Positions 30,186 through 38,532 of a stretch of 39,066 bases of DNA are shown one piece after another. Positions within the stretch are counted from its first letter, which is position 1. The number at the start of each line of letters is the position of its first letter. Source of the DNA: Leptospiraceae bacterium (GTDB lineage: Bacteria > Spirochaetota > Leptospiria > Leptospirales > Leptospiraceae); the NCBI GenBank assembly GCA_947458405.1, contig CANGZW010000021.1, forward strand, positions 1 to 39,066, given 5' to 3'. Under the pieces are notes generated by a model. That model was given only the letters and a program-made list of their open reading frames with translations, had not been told where the DNA came from and did not search any database. The position numbers were made by a program, and so were the translations under genes.

Positions 30186-33110
30186 ATGAAAACAAAAAGA
30201 ATTAAATTACCATTAGCAGTTTCAATATCAATTAGTCTTGCTTTAATATTAATCCTAGCTGGATCCTTTATTGGTTGGTTTAACTATTCAGGAACAAGAA
30301 GGATTTTACTTTCAACTACATTAGAAATCATCCAACGCTCAGGTAAAAATACAGTATCCGAACTCCAAAGAATATATGATCCCGTAGAAGGTTTTGTTAA
30401 AATTTTAGTTAATCATCCCATCACAAAGGCAAGTAGTACAAAAGAAAGACTTGAGTATGTTTCATTTTTAGAAGCAGGGCTGAGTAATAATATTGGTATG
30501 TCAGCTGCATATATTGGATATGCTGATGGCTCTTTTTTTCTAATGAGAGTTTTGGAAAAAAATTACCAAACAAATTTTGAAATTCCAGAGGGGAGTAAAT
30601 ATTTAATACAATCTGTGGAAATTACTCCTAAAGAAAAAATAAATTTATTTATCTTTTATGATAAAGATCTTCATCAGATTAGTTCATTTTCTCCTGAAAA
30701 TTACGATTATGACCCTAGAACGAGAGAGTGGTACTCGACAGCACTTGAAAAAGATAATTTAATTAGAACCGAACCTTATGTATTTTTTACCACAAGAGAA
30801 GTTGGTAAGACATTTGCAATGAGAACCGAGTCTAAAAATGCAGTTATAGGTGCAGATGTTACTTTGGTAAAAATTAGTAATTCTCTTGAATCACAAAAAA
30901 TTACTAAATCAACTGAGATTATATTGATAGATAAAAATCTAAATGGACTTGCCTATCTCAATTCACAAAAATTAATTTTACCCTCAGATGATGGAAAAGT
31001 AAGGCTCGCTCACCTAAATGAACTAAGGATTCCTATTTTAAATAAAATTTCACAAGAGTATCTTATAAATAGGGATAAAACAGGATATTCCATAGATGTT
31101 AATGAGGAAACCTGGTTAGTATACTCAGCCGTAATACCAGTTAGCGGAGAAGAGCCTAATACTCTTTTGATAGCATCACCGGAAGACGAATTATTAGAAG
31201 AGGCTAAGGATAGTTTAAATAAAACATTACTTATCACATTAATACTAATCATATTAACACTACCTATAAATTGGCTAGTTGTAAATATGATCTCGAGTTC
31301 CATGAAAAAATTAATTAAATTTACTACTGCAATACAAAACTTAGATTTTTCAGGGAATCCTCCCAGAGGCTCTAGAGTAACTGAACTTGATGAATTAAGT
31401 AACACAGTTGGACAAATGAAGAATACTATCCAAAAATTTTTGGAAATTTCTTCAATATTGACGGGTGAAAAAGATTTTAACAAATTGATGAATCATATAT
31501 TAAGTGAGACTGCTTCTGCTTCCAATGGTGAGGCAGGAGTATTATATTTAGTCTCTAATGATGAAAATTACTTAGAGGCAGCGGCGGTATTTTTAAAAGA
31601 TGGAAATTCTGTTTCTATTTTAGATGCACCCAAAGTATCACTAAAAGAATATTCACAATCTTTTCCTATTTTACATATAATAAATGAAAATAAATCTGCT
31701 ATAATAAAATTAAGTGAATCTGCCTTTACCAATGAACTAAACTTTTTTGGGGTCGAAAGAGAAAATGATTTCTCCTACATGATAGGTGTTCCACTTAAAA
31801 ATCAGGAAAATGAACTCATTGGATTTTTGTGTATTTTAGAACGAAATGATATTTCAAACAATACAGCACTAATATCCTTTGTGGAAGCTCTTTCCGGGAC
31901 ATCCTCTGTTGCCATAGAAAATCATAGACTAATTGAGGCACAAAAGAAATTATTTGAAGCCTTTATAAAATTAATCGCTTCTGCTATAGATACAAAATCT
32001 CCATACACTGGTGGTCACTGCACGAGAGTTCCCGAGATAGCGAAGGATCTTGCCTCTGCTCTTGTACAAGAGAAGAATGGCCCCTTTGCCAATTTCACAA
32101 TGACAAACAATGAGAAAGAAGCCCTGCATATCGGTGCATGGTTACATGATTGTGGTAAAATTGTAACTCCAGAAAATGTTGTAGATAAAGCTACCAAACT
32201 CGAAATGATCTATGATAGAATTCATGAGATACGGATGAGATTTGAAGTAGTAAAACGGGATAAAATTATTGAGTACTACAAAAAATTAGTAAGTGGTGGG
32301 GATAAAGTTTCCTTAGATGGGGAATTAACAAATATTATAAAACTTATAGATGAAGAGTATATTTTTATTGCTAATTGTAACGTGGGGGGAGAATTTATGG
32401 CTCCCGAGAAAATAGAGAGAGTTAAAAAAATTGCCGAGAGGACATGGGAGAGAACTCTTGATGATACGATTGGTATCTCAGGAGAAGCGACTCTAAAAAT
32501 AGCTGGTAAGACAAAAACTCTACCCTTTACTGAAAAACTATTAACAGACAAACCTGAACATATTGTCGAGAGAAGAGAATCTGATAAACTAGAACCAAAT
32601 AACCCATGGAATTTTAAAGTGAAAGTTCCCAAAAATAAGTTTAATCATGGGGAAATATATAATTTATGTATTGAACGTGGTACACTTAGTGAAGAAGAAA
32701 GATTTATCATTAATGCTCACATGATACAAACAATTAAAATGCTGGAAGAACTACCCTTTCCCAAACACCTTCGATCCGTTCCTGAAATTGCAGGAGGGCA
32801 TCATGAAAAAATGGATGGCACTGGGTATCCACGAAGACTAAAGAAAGAGGAAATGAGTATTCAAGCAAGAATCATGGCTATAGCTGATATTTTTGAAGCA
32901 CTCACCGCTATTGATCGTCCCTATAAAAAAGGAAAAACACTTTCCGAATCCATTAAAATAATGGATAAAATGAGAAAAGAACAACATATAGATTCTGATT
33001 TATTTGATATGTTTTTATCAACCGGGGTTTATATGCAATACGCACAAAAGTATATGAAACCTTATCAGATAGATGAGATTGATGTAAAACAATTTATAGC
33101 AATGAAATAG
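30186..33110 (+). CDS. dCache-HAMP-GAF-HD-GYP phosphodiesterase
   Basis: A 974-residue inner-membrane protein. TM1 (about 9-31), a periplasmic double-Cache-like sensor (about 35-345, with YDPRTREWYSTA), TM2 (about 346-368), HAMP, a GAF domain (about 430-590) and a C-terminal HD-GYP domain with HDCGK (His654-Asp655) and GHHEKMDGTGYP (His872 to Pro882). HD-GYP enzymes degrade cyclic di-GMP. The two halves of the active site are 218 residues apart, against about 60 in the common form, so an insert of about 155 residues is present. The IYDRIHEIRMRFEV wording is, to my memory, typical of one HD-GYP subgroup. Confidence 0.92.
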   Translation: MKTKRIKLPLAVSISISLALILILAGSFIGWFNYSGTRRILLSTTLEIIQRSGKNTVSELQRIYDPVEGFVKILVNHPITKASSTKERLEYVSFLEAGLSNNIGMSAAYIGYADGSFFLMRVLEKNYQTNFEIPEGSKYLIQSVEITPKEKINLFIFYDKDLHQISSFSPENYDYDPRTREWYSTALEKDNLIRTEPYVFFTTREVGKTFAMRTESKNAVIGADVTLVKISNSLESQKITKSTEIILIDKNLNGLAYLNSQKLILPSDDGKVRLAHLNELRIPILNKISQEYLINRDKTGYSIDVNEETWLVYSAVIPVSGEEPNTLLIASPEDELLEEAKDSLNKTLLITLILIILTLPINWLVVNMISSSMKKLIKFTTAIQNLDFSGNPPRGSRVTELDELSNTVGQMKNTIQKFLEISSILTGEKDFNKLMNHILSETASASNGEAGVLYLVSNDENYLEAAAVFLKDGNSVSILDAPKVSLKEYSQSFPILHIINENKSAIIKLSESAFTNELNFFGVERENDFSYMIGVPLKNQENELIGFLCILERNDISNNTALISFVEALSGTSSVAIENHRLIEAQKKLFEAFIKLIASAIDTKSPYTGGHCTRVPEIAKDLASALVQEKNGPFANFTMTNNEKEALHIGAWLHDCGKIVTPENVVDKATKLEMIYDRIHEIRMRFEVVKRDKIIEYYKKLVSGGDKVSLDGELTNIIKLIDEEYIFIANCNVGGEFMAPEKIERVKKIAERTWERTLDDTIGISGEATLKIAGKTKTLPFTEKLLTDKPEHIVERRESDKLEPNNPWNFKVKVPKNKFNHGEIYNLCIERGTLSEEERFIINAHMIQTIKMLEELPFPKHLRSVPEIAGGHHEKMDGTGYPRRLKKEEMSIQARIMAIADIFEALTAIDRPYKKGKTLSESIKIMDKMRKEQHIDSDLFDMFLSTGVYMQYAQKYMKPYQIDEIDVKQFIAMK

Positions 33111-33123
33111 GGGAGTTAAGAAA

Positions 33124-34077
33124 TTATTTCGGTAAATCAGATATTTTTACCGAGAAAAGCCTGTTTTTGTAACCACCAATGCCATTATCGTACAAACTTA
33201 TGATGATTAAATCTTTATAAGGAAGAATTCCGACTACGTTGGTTCCACCGTCTGAACCTCTTAGATTTAATACAGTAGTAATATTTGTAGAGTACGTTTT
33301 CCATTTATTTGTCTCATTGTATACTGATAGATTTCCATAATCACTAAGTATATAAAGATTATTATTAACATAGAAAAAGGCTGTAGTAGATGATATAGTT
33401 CTACCAAATTGATCTAATGGTAATGAGATATTTGTATTTGTTATACCATCACTTGACCTATATAAGTTATAATTATTTATATAGTATATATAATTATAAC
33501 TAGTAGTGCATGATGTACCATAATTACTAGAAAGTAAAGTCCAAGTCACTCCATCATCAGATTGATAAAAACCTTGTTGTGTGTCGTAATAAGCAATATA
33601 AGCATAACTTATATATAATTTATCCGAGAAGGTAAACAAACAATAACCCGAGGATTGAGTGGAAATATTCGTCCAGCTTACACCTTCGTCGGTTGATTTC
33701 CAAATTCTTCCGTTCACTGATGCGTATAAATCTCCTTTGAAAGCTACAATTTTATGATAAGAAACCTTTCCAAACGCATTCGAATTTTTTTGAACCCAAG
33801 TGATTCCATTTTCTGATGCCCAAACATCGCTTATGTTTTCTCCTCCTGAAAAGAAGAGTTTATTATTTAACACCGTTATACTATGGTATCTTCTTCCCTG
33901 AAAGGGTGGAGTAGAAAGTTCTTTGAATATGTTTACAAATGGCGCCCGTGCAGAGTTTACATTAAATAAGGCTTCAATGAGTGTAAATCCTTTATTATCA
34001 TATAAATTTTTATAGTCATTTATATTGTAACAATTAAGAGTAGTTATAATTAATATTAAAATTGATAATCGTCTCAT
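33124..34077 (-). CDS. Beta-propeller lipoprotein
   Basis: A 317-residue lipoprotein (signal peptide ending TTLNC, Cys16) with repeated short blocks such as WASENGITWVQKN, IWKSTDEGVSWTNI, FYQSDDGVTWTLL and LYRSSDGITNTNI. These are BNR/sialidase-like Asp-box repeats, so a beta-propeller of about 6 blades is likely. No catalytic sialidase residues are apparent. Envelope-exposed binding or adhesion is possible. The start codon overlaps the upstream gene's stop by one base (TAATG), so it is the last gene of an operon. Confidence 0.75.
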   Translation of the reverse strand: MRRLSILILIITTLNCYNINDYKNLYDNKGFTLIEALFNVNSARAPFVNIFKELSTPPFQGRRYHSITVLNNKLFFSGGENISDVWASENGITWVQKNSNAFGKVSYHKIVAFKGDLYASVNGRIWKSTDEGVSWTNISTQSSGYCLFTFSDKLYISYAYIAYYDTQQGFYQSDDGVTWTLLSSNYGTSCTTSYNYIYYINNYNLYRSSDGITNTNISLPLDQFGRTISSTTAFFYVNNNLYILSDYGNLSVYNETNKWKTYSTNITTVLNLRGSDGGTNVVGILPYKDLIIISLYDNGIGGYKNRLFSVKISDLPK

Positions 34078-35129
34078 TAAAATCTCCTATAGTAATTTAT
34101 TTGGATTGAACTATCGATTTGAGTAGAGTTCATCTTCTCTACTTTAGAGTTTAGATTTATACCTTCATTCTCCGAAGATCTGTGTTTTGTATAACCTGAA
34201 TCTATGGCGGAAAATATAGAAACAAATAATAAGAAATAAATTGAATTATTCCCCTCTCGCACTGAATCTTTTAAGGTTTCATTTAATTCAGAATAAGTTT
34301 TGTACCTTAAAAATGGAATTAAATTATTTCCACTATTATTTAGTAATACATCATAAATTAAAGGATTAAAAGATTTATATTCCTTAGCAGAATGATTTAA
34401 TTCATTGTACTTATCAATAGCATTGAGAGTGGATAGAATAAACAAACTGGAATAAACATATTTTTTCCATTGGCTTTCACTATCATTGTGCCCCCAATAG
34501 GGAAATACAAGAGACTTTCCAAAGTAATCCCACTGGAAATCGTCCCCGTTTTCTTTTTCTGCAATCATGGGACTATTGGGACATTCTTTGTCTTTTAATA
34601 ATTTAGTCTGGTACTTCAGTTCGCTCCCCATATTTCTAATTTCTTTGCTTAGAAAGGCGAATTCCTCGAATTGTTGTACTATTCCATCCTTTAATTTCAG
34701 TTTTTCTTTATCCAAAACAGTTGGAATCTCTACCGATTCGACAATTGTTAATTTGGAATTTGATTCCAGAGGATACTCATCCAATAATTTAGATAATTCT
34801 GATTTCAGTATTTCAATATTTTTTAAAAGTACTTCTATATCTTTCTCCTGACTGGCGATGATCTCTTTTTTATCCACTTGAATTTCATTAATTTTGGGTT
34901 CATTTTTATCGAATGGAAATAGATAAATATCTTTACTATAAGTAAATTTATATTGTAATTTGATGGATTCTATTTTTACCTTGATTTCCTTTATTTCTTT
35001 ATTTATTCTCAATAGTTCATTGTTATTTTTTAAAAGGGACTTTAAAAAAACTTTATCTTTCAAAAACATGTCTATACTCTCTGAATAAATAGAAATAAAG
35101 ATCAAATTGAAGAGTATAAAAATTTTCAT
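34077..35129 (-). CDS. Exported coiled-coil protein of unknown function
   Basis: A 350-residue protein with a signal peptide (cleavage after about IYSES). Residues 25-180 are charged coiled coil (KEIKEIKVKIESIKLQYKF and similar). The C-terminal part (about 205-330) has two hydrophobic segments (YVYSSLFILSTLNAID and IYFLLFVSIFSAIDSGYT) resembling DUF5683-like membrane domains. It overlaps the upstream lipoprotein by 4 bases and the downstream one by 1, so the three are co-translated. Envelope location is likely; a structural or assembly role is guesswork. Confidence 0.6.
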   Translation of the reverse strand: MKIFILFNLIFISIYSESIDMFLKDKVFLKSLLKNNNELLRINKEIKEIKVKIESIKLQYKFTYSKDIYLFPFDKNEPKINEIQVDKKEIIASQEKDIEVLLKNIEILKSELSKLLDEYPLESNSKLTIVESVEIPTVLDKEKLKLKDGIVQQFEEFAFLSKEIRNMGSELKYQTKLLKDKECPNSPMIAEKENGDDFQWDYFGKSLVFPYWGHNDSESQWKKYVYSSLFILSTLNAIDKYNELNHSAKEYKSFNPLIYDVLLNNSGNNLIPFLRYKTYSELNETLKDSVREGNNSIYFLLFVSIFSAIDSGYTKHRSSENEGINLNSKVEKMNSTQIDSSIQINYYRRF

Positions 35130-35806
35130 TTGCTCTCCTTTTTTAGAAGTTTAGCAAATTTTCTATTTCTTAACTCTATCTCAATCAACTGTTTCATTCG
35201 TTCTTCAAAATCAGAGCTTACAATCTCTTTTGGTTCAGAAGTATTTGTAATACTTTTTCTATTATCCGCTAATTTTTCAGGTTCAGAATCTATAAATTGT
35301 GCTACCTGTTTTGTATCTTTACTGATAGAAATGAGCTCAGTTAAAATAGTTTTGATTTCATTTAAGGCAGTGGGTGCTTTAGTGGCGTTGATTCCCTGAA
35401 AGTCATCTTTTACTGTTTTGGATATAGATTCTCCTGTCTCGATCAATGTAGCAAGATCTTTAATAGATGTGAGTAGTTCTACTTTTAATAAGGTTTTAAT
35501 TTCAGTATTTTTACTTAAAAATTCTGGATCTGTTTTTGATAAGGAATTGACTTTCAGAAGAAGCCTTATTTTTATTATCAACTTTTTAGCAGAAAGAAAA
35601 AAATCATCGTACTTTTGCATTCCAATTTCTACTTTTTGGATTGCAGTTTCTTCGTTCACTTGTGGGTCTATTTTGGATTCTTCATATTTTTGGAAACTGG
35701 GAACAAGTTCTCCAAGTCGATAGGGCTCGCTTGTACTACAATTAATAAAAAATATTATAATAAATAATAAATTAAAAGTAAATTTCATTATAATATCTCT
35801 ATTCAT
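35126..35806 (-). CDS. Helical lipoprotein of unknown function
   Basis: A 226-residue lipoprotein with a signal peptide ending FFINC (Cys23) and a largely helical, charged body (LIIKIRLLLKVNSLSKTDPE, TSIKDLATLIETGESISKTV) with a basic C-terminus. The ATG at 35806 is supported by AGGGGA (35815-35820) 8-9 bases upstream; an ATG at 35788 has none. Its start overlaps the stop of a 34-residue ORF by eight bases. It is followed by a coiled-coil gene overlapping by 4 bases. No family is recognised. Confidence 0.7.
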   Translation of the reverse strand: MNRDIIMKFTFNLLFIIIFFINCSTSEPYRLGELVPSFQKYEESKIDPQVNEETAIQKVEIGMQKYDDFFLSAKKLIIKIRLLLKVNSLSKTDPEFLSKNTEIKTLLKVELLTSIKDLATLIETGESISKTVKDDFQGINATKAPTALNEIKTILTELISISKDTKQVAQFIDSEPEKLADNRKSITNTSEPKEIVSSDFEERMKQLIEIELRNRKFAKLLKKESK

Positions 35807-35903
35807 CTAAAAGATCCCCTGATTGGATTTCTTCCACCGACTTGATTTCGCAGACAACCTTAGCAACTTTTTTCATTGGATTGAAAAGACGGATTTTGTA
35901 CAT
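35799..35903 (-). CDS. Small ORF at the head of the lipoprotein operon
   Basis: Thirty-four codons beginning MYKIRLFNPMKKVAKVVCEI and ending QSGDLLDE. The ATG at 35903 is preceded by AAGGAG (35909-35914) at a spacing of 5-6 bases, the best ribosome site in this area. The composition is coding-like: a basic amphipathic first half and an acidic second half. Its stop codon overlaps the lipoprotein start (ATGAATAG), so it could be a real small protein or a leader peptide coupling translation. No family is recognised. Confidence 0.6.
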   Translation of the reverse strand: MYKIRLFNPMKKVAKVVCEIKSVEEIQSGDLLDE

Positions 35904-35913
35904 AGATTTCTCC

Positions 35914-35954
35914 TTTTTGAGGAAGAATGGATTTTTTGTTTCTTTCCTCAAAAA
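35914..35954 (-). promoter_or_regulatory. Hairpin abutting the ribosome site
   Basis: A perfect 11-base stem, TTTTTGAGGAA (35914-35924) and TTCCTCAAAAA (35944-35954), with a 19-base loop. In minus-strand RNA it ends where the AAGGAG of the small ORF begins, so folding could limit ribosome access. It could be a thermosensor or attenuator; this is inference. Confidence 0.5.
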
Positions 35955-36003
35955 TATATATACCCTTTAAATATATTTTTATTTCACGGTTTGGATTTTT
36001 TTT

Positions 36004-36045
36004 GTGGGGTAGGGAGGTTTTCTTATTAAAACCTTATCATCCCAC
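36004..36045. other. Two-part palindrome
   Basis: Outer arms GTGGGGT (36004-36010) and ATCCCAC (36039-36045), one G-T mismatch that can wobble-pair in + strand RNA, enclose a perfect 7-base stem AGGTTTT (36015-36021) and AAAACCT (36028-36034). It lies upstream of the minus-strand lipoprotein operon, in a 352-base gap (35904-36255) with no other gene. Confidence 0.45.
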
Positions 36046-36126
36046 TTGCAGACTAAAGTTTTTAATCGTATTTTTATTTTAGTGGATTGTTCTTCTCCGA
36101 ACTTTTTGGGTTCTCTCCCTCATATC

Positions 36127-36194
36127 GAAAAAACCCACTTTTTTCATCATAACCCACATCTCATGATGAAAAATTCGCTAAATTTCATCATGAG
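36127..36194. promoter_or_regulatory. Alternative-hairpin element
   Basis: The middle segment CTCATGATGAAA (36160-36171) pairs perfectly with TTTCATCATGAG (36183-36194), but its overlap ATGATGAAAAA (36163-36173) also pairs perfectly with TTTTTCATCAT (36140-36150). A third hairpin, GAAAAAA (36127-36133) with TTTTTTC (36139-36145), competes with the second. Only one of the first two can form at a time, the layout of a conformational RNA switch. The orientation and ligand are unknown. Confidence 0.5.
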
Positions 36195-36255
36195 AAGCCT
36201 TTTGGAAGAGGTTTAGGAGGGGACGATTGATAAAATAGTGTTGTTTTCCGAGTAT

Positions 36256-36462
36256 TTACATTTCTAGAAATCCACCTTCTACGAGCTGTTCTAGATACTT
36301 GGAAGCTGTCTGTCTGTGAATTTTTAGGTCTTTTTCCAAATACTCAATTTTTGTATAGGGGTGAGAGAATAAATTGTTGAGTAGGTCATTAGAGTAGAAT
36401 TTGTATTTCTCTCGAATTCTTACTTTGTAACTTTGCATGAGCTCTCCCACTTGACTGATGAT
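36256..36462 (-). pseudogene. C-terminal fragment of a Fic protein
   Basis: The minus strand from about 36462 reads QVGELMQSYKVRIREKYKFY, then LLNNLFSHPYTKIEYLEKDL and QTASKYLEQLVEGGFLE. This is the C-terminal winged-helix region of Fic-family AMP-transferases. The catalytic Fic domain is absent, and the last 25 or so residues usual for the family are also missing. Upstream of 36462 the minus frame merely mirrors the cytochrome gene on the + strand, so that part is not coding. Confidence 0.75.
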
Positions 36463-37191
36463 AATGTTGTATTGAGGGATTGGACTGATCCTATTTTTAG
36501 TGAAGAAGAGGGAGTTTGGATTTATAAAGATATACTTAGATCGGGAAAACCGGGGGAAGCTATAATATACAAGTGGTTTAATGGATCTGGAACATTTATG
36601 GCAGGAGCCCTCGGAGACAATCCCAATGGTCAAAAATTATTCAAGTCATTTAAAACTACACCAGATGAAAATTATAAAAATTTTGATTATGATACGTACT
36701 ACGAAAAAGTATTCAGACCAATTGCTATAAAAGGTGAGTCCAAAATTACTCCATTTAAAAGATTTAATGCGAAAATGTATGAAGATATGGGAAATCAGGG
36801 TCCATTTGGAGGAATGTTACTTCCTTTTGATTATAATGTATATTATGAAACAGGAAAACCAAAAGAGTCTGTTGCAAAAGCTGTACAGGATCCATTAATT
36901 CAAATGATGTATGGTCCATTATTCAAATATTATATGATGGATAAATTTATGTACTTCATGGGGATTGAAAAAGGATGGACGATCCCATTTAGTGGAAAGA
37001 TGGAAGCGAGATGGATGCGTCAGGATGCAACTCTTATGATTAATCACTCCATTACCAAAGAATCTATGGCTTGTGAAAGCTGTCATACTTCTAAGGAGAA
37101 AGGTGTGATGTCTTACGAAGATTTGGGATATACCTTGGAAAGAATCAAAGATTTGAGAAATCTAGAAGAGTTAAAGTTAATTAAGAAATAA
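36463..37191 (+). pseudogene. N-terminally truncated cytochrome c-type protein
   Basis: Residues read DWTDPIFSEEEGVWIYKDIL to the end, with a single haem motif CESCH near the C-terminus (TKESMACESCHTSKEKGVMS). The style resembles the C-terminal part of periplasmic multihaem cytochromes such as octahaem tetrathionate-reductase-like proteins. There is no signal peptide, which such a protein needs, and the only start is a TTG at 36433 inside the Fic fragment. I infer a decapitated gene joined to Fic DNA at about 36460. Confidence 0.65.
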
Positions 37192-37198
37192 AATAATA

Positions 37199-37235
37199 AG
37201 CCAATTTACTCTGATTTAAGTTAAGTGAATTGGCT
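37199..37235. terminator. Hairpin between convergent genes
   Basis: AGCCAATTTACT (37199-37210) and AGTGAATTGGCT (37224-37235) form a 12-base stem with one U-G pair in + strand RNA and a 13-base loop. It overlaps the prsW stop codon. No strong T-run follows, so it is a probable but weak terminator. Confidence 0.5.
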
Positions 37236-37905
37236 AATCCATATAAATAGAAGCATCACTCAACTCTTTGATTCTTTTTTTAGATCGAGACCATAGAAAT
37301 ATCATAAAGGGAATAAAGCCCAAAAGTAAGAGTCCGTCATTAGACATTAAAATAAAATCATAAATTCCATGGAGTATAAAGGGAACTATAAATGAAAAGA
37401 TTAAATAAAAGGCTCTCTTATTTTTATTAAATTTTGCCAGTCCAAAATTATAACCCATGGCTACTCCGAAAAGAGTATGCGCGGGAACTGCTGTAAATGC
37501 TCTGAGTAGTGCAACTGATGTTCCCCCGCTAAAAACATAGATCACATTTTCTATACCTGCAAATCCAAGTGATACGAATACACAATATACGATACCATCA
37601 AATAACTCATTAAAATTAGGATTTTTCCAGATTAGCCAATACACTGCAATTAATTTAAAAAGTTCTTCACTAAAACTTGCCACTATAAATGCCGAAAAAC
37701 CTGCTTTCATATAAGAATCATCCCCCGCAATGGAAATGAAATTTTCTAGGTATTTTTCAAGGAGTATCACAGGCAGTGAAATAAATACTCCTAAAAGTAA
37801 GGTTTTTAATAGAAGGATAATTGGCTCTTTTTCATACTTATCACGATAGTAGAAATAGATAGCAAAAATTAGTATCGGTGCAAGAGCGGCTATGAGTAAT
37901 TCCAT
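37234..37905 (-). CDS. prsW: PrsW-family intramembrane metalloprotease
   Basis: A 223-residue multipass membrane protein with the family signatures: SFSEELFKLIAVYWLIW (Glu80, Glu81, Lys84), NELFDGIVYCVFVSLGFAGI plus EN, AVPAHTLFGVAMGYNFG (His143) and FILHGIYDFIL (His179). PrsW in Bacillus starts cleavage of the anti-sigma factor RsiW; other substrates are unknown for most members. Seven or eight membrane segments are expected. There is no anti-sigma gene nearby, so its target is elsewhere. Confidence 0.88.
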   Translation of the reverse strand: MELLIAALAPILIFAIYFYYRDKYEKEPIILLLKTLLLGVFISLPVILLEKYLENFISIAGDDSYMKAGFSAFIVASFSEELFKLIAVYWLIWKNPNFNELFDGIVYCVFVSLGFAGIENVIYVFSGGTSVALLRAFTAVPAHTLFGVAMGYNFGLAKFNKNKRAFYLIFSFIVPFILHGIYDFILMSNDGLLLLGFIPFMIFLWSRSKKRIKELSDASIYMD

Positions 37906-38040
37906 GAGTATAATTCCTTAATAAAACTTTTTTATTCATAAAAAAATCGTATAGAAATAAATTTAATTTATATAATATTTTTGACTACCTATTTTAAGGG
38001 CATTTATTATCCTATATTCAAGTATAATTAGGAGAAAAAA

Positions 38041-38532
38041 ATGAGCCTATCTTTAGAAGAAGCAGCTGTGAAAGCTGAAAATTTCTTAAAAGCAAATAAT
38101 ATAGAGATATATAAAGGTCTGTTAGCGGCTAGTGATAATTCACATTTCATCACATCCTATTGGGATGAGGAAGAAGATTTTAATGTAGAAAATTTTTTAA
38201 GTATAGCAAATAAATTTAAAATCAATATGGTTTATATATCAAAAGATGTGTATCATAAAAATGATTTTGAAGATTTACGAGATTTATATCAAGGGATGTT
38301 ACACAATAAAAAAACAGATAAGGATATAAAAGCGGATATTCAACAGCAATTAGCTAAGTTGGATGATTTAGATACTTATGATGGGCAAATGAAATCATTA
38401 GAGATATCATTTGCAGTTGGAAATGTAATACATTCATATTTGATAACAACTGAATGGAATGAGCTTTACAACTATTTACAGGATGAATTAGAAGCCTTAG
38501 ATGAAGATGACGATGACGAAGAAGACGATTAA
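38041..38532 (+). CDS. Acidic-tailed protein of unknown function
   Basis: A 163-residue soluble protein with a good ribosome site (TAGGAG, 38029-38034). The body has LEEAAVKAENFLKANNIEIY, YWDEEEDFNVENFLSIANKF and a Q-rich helix, and it ends in a run of Asp and Glu (about 14 acidic residues of the last 15). Such tails occur in proteins binding basic partners or RNA. No family is recognised. Its stop overlaps the stop of mqnD on the other strand by 3 bases. Confidence 0.6.
   Translation: MSLSLEEAAVKAENFLKANNIEIYKGLLAASDNSHFITSYWDEEEDFNVENFLSIANKFKINMVYISKDVYHKNDFEDLRDLYQGMLHNKKTDKDIKADIQQQLAKLDDLDTYDGQMKSLEISFAVGNVIHSYLITTEWNELYNYLQDELEALDEDDDDEEDD

Noticed and set aside
34567-35723. Plus-strand frames opposite the lipoprotein operon
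   Set aside because: They are shadows of minus-strand genes with overlapping starts, signal peptides and ribosome sites.
36463-36633. Minus-strand reading frame upstream of the Fic fragment
   Set aside because: It mirrors the plus-strand cytochrome coding sequence and shows no Fic similarity before QVGELMQ.
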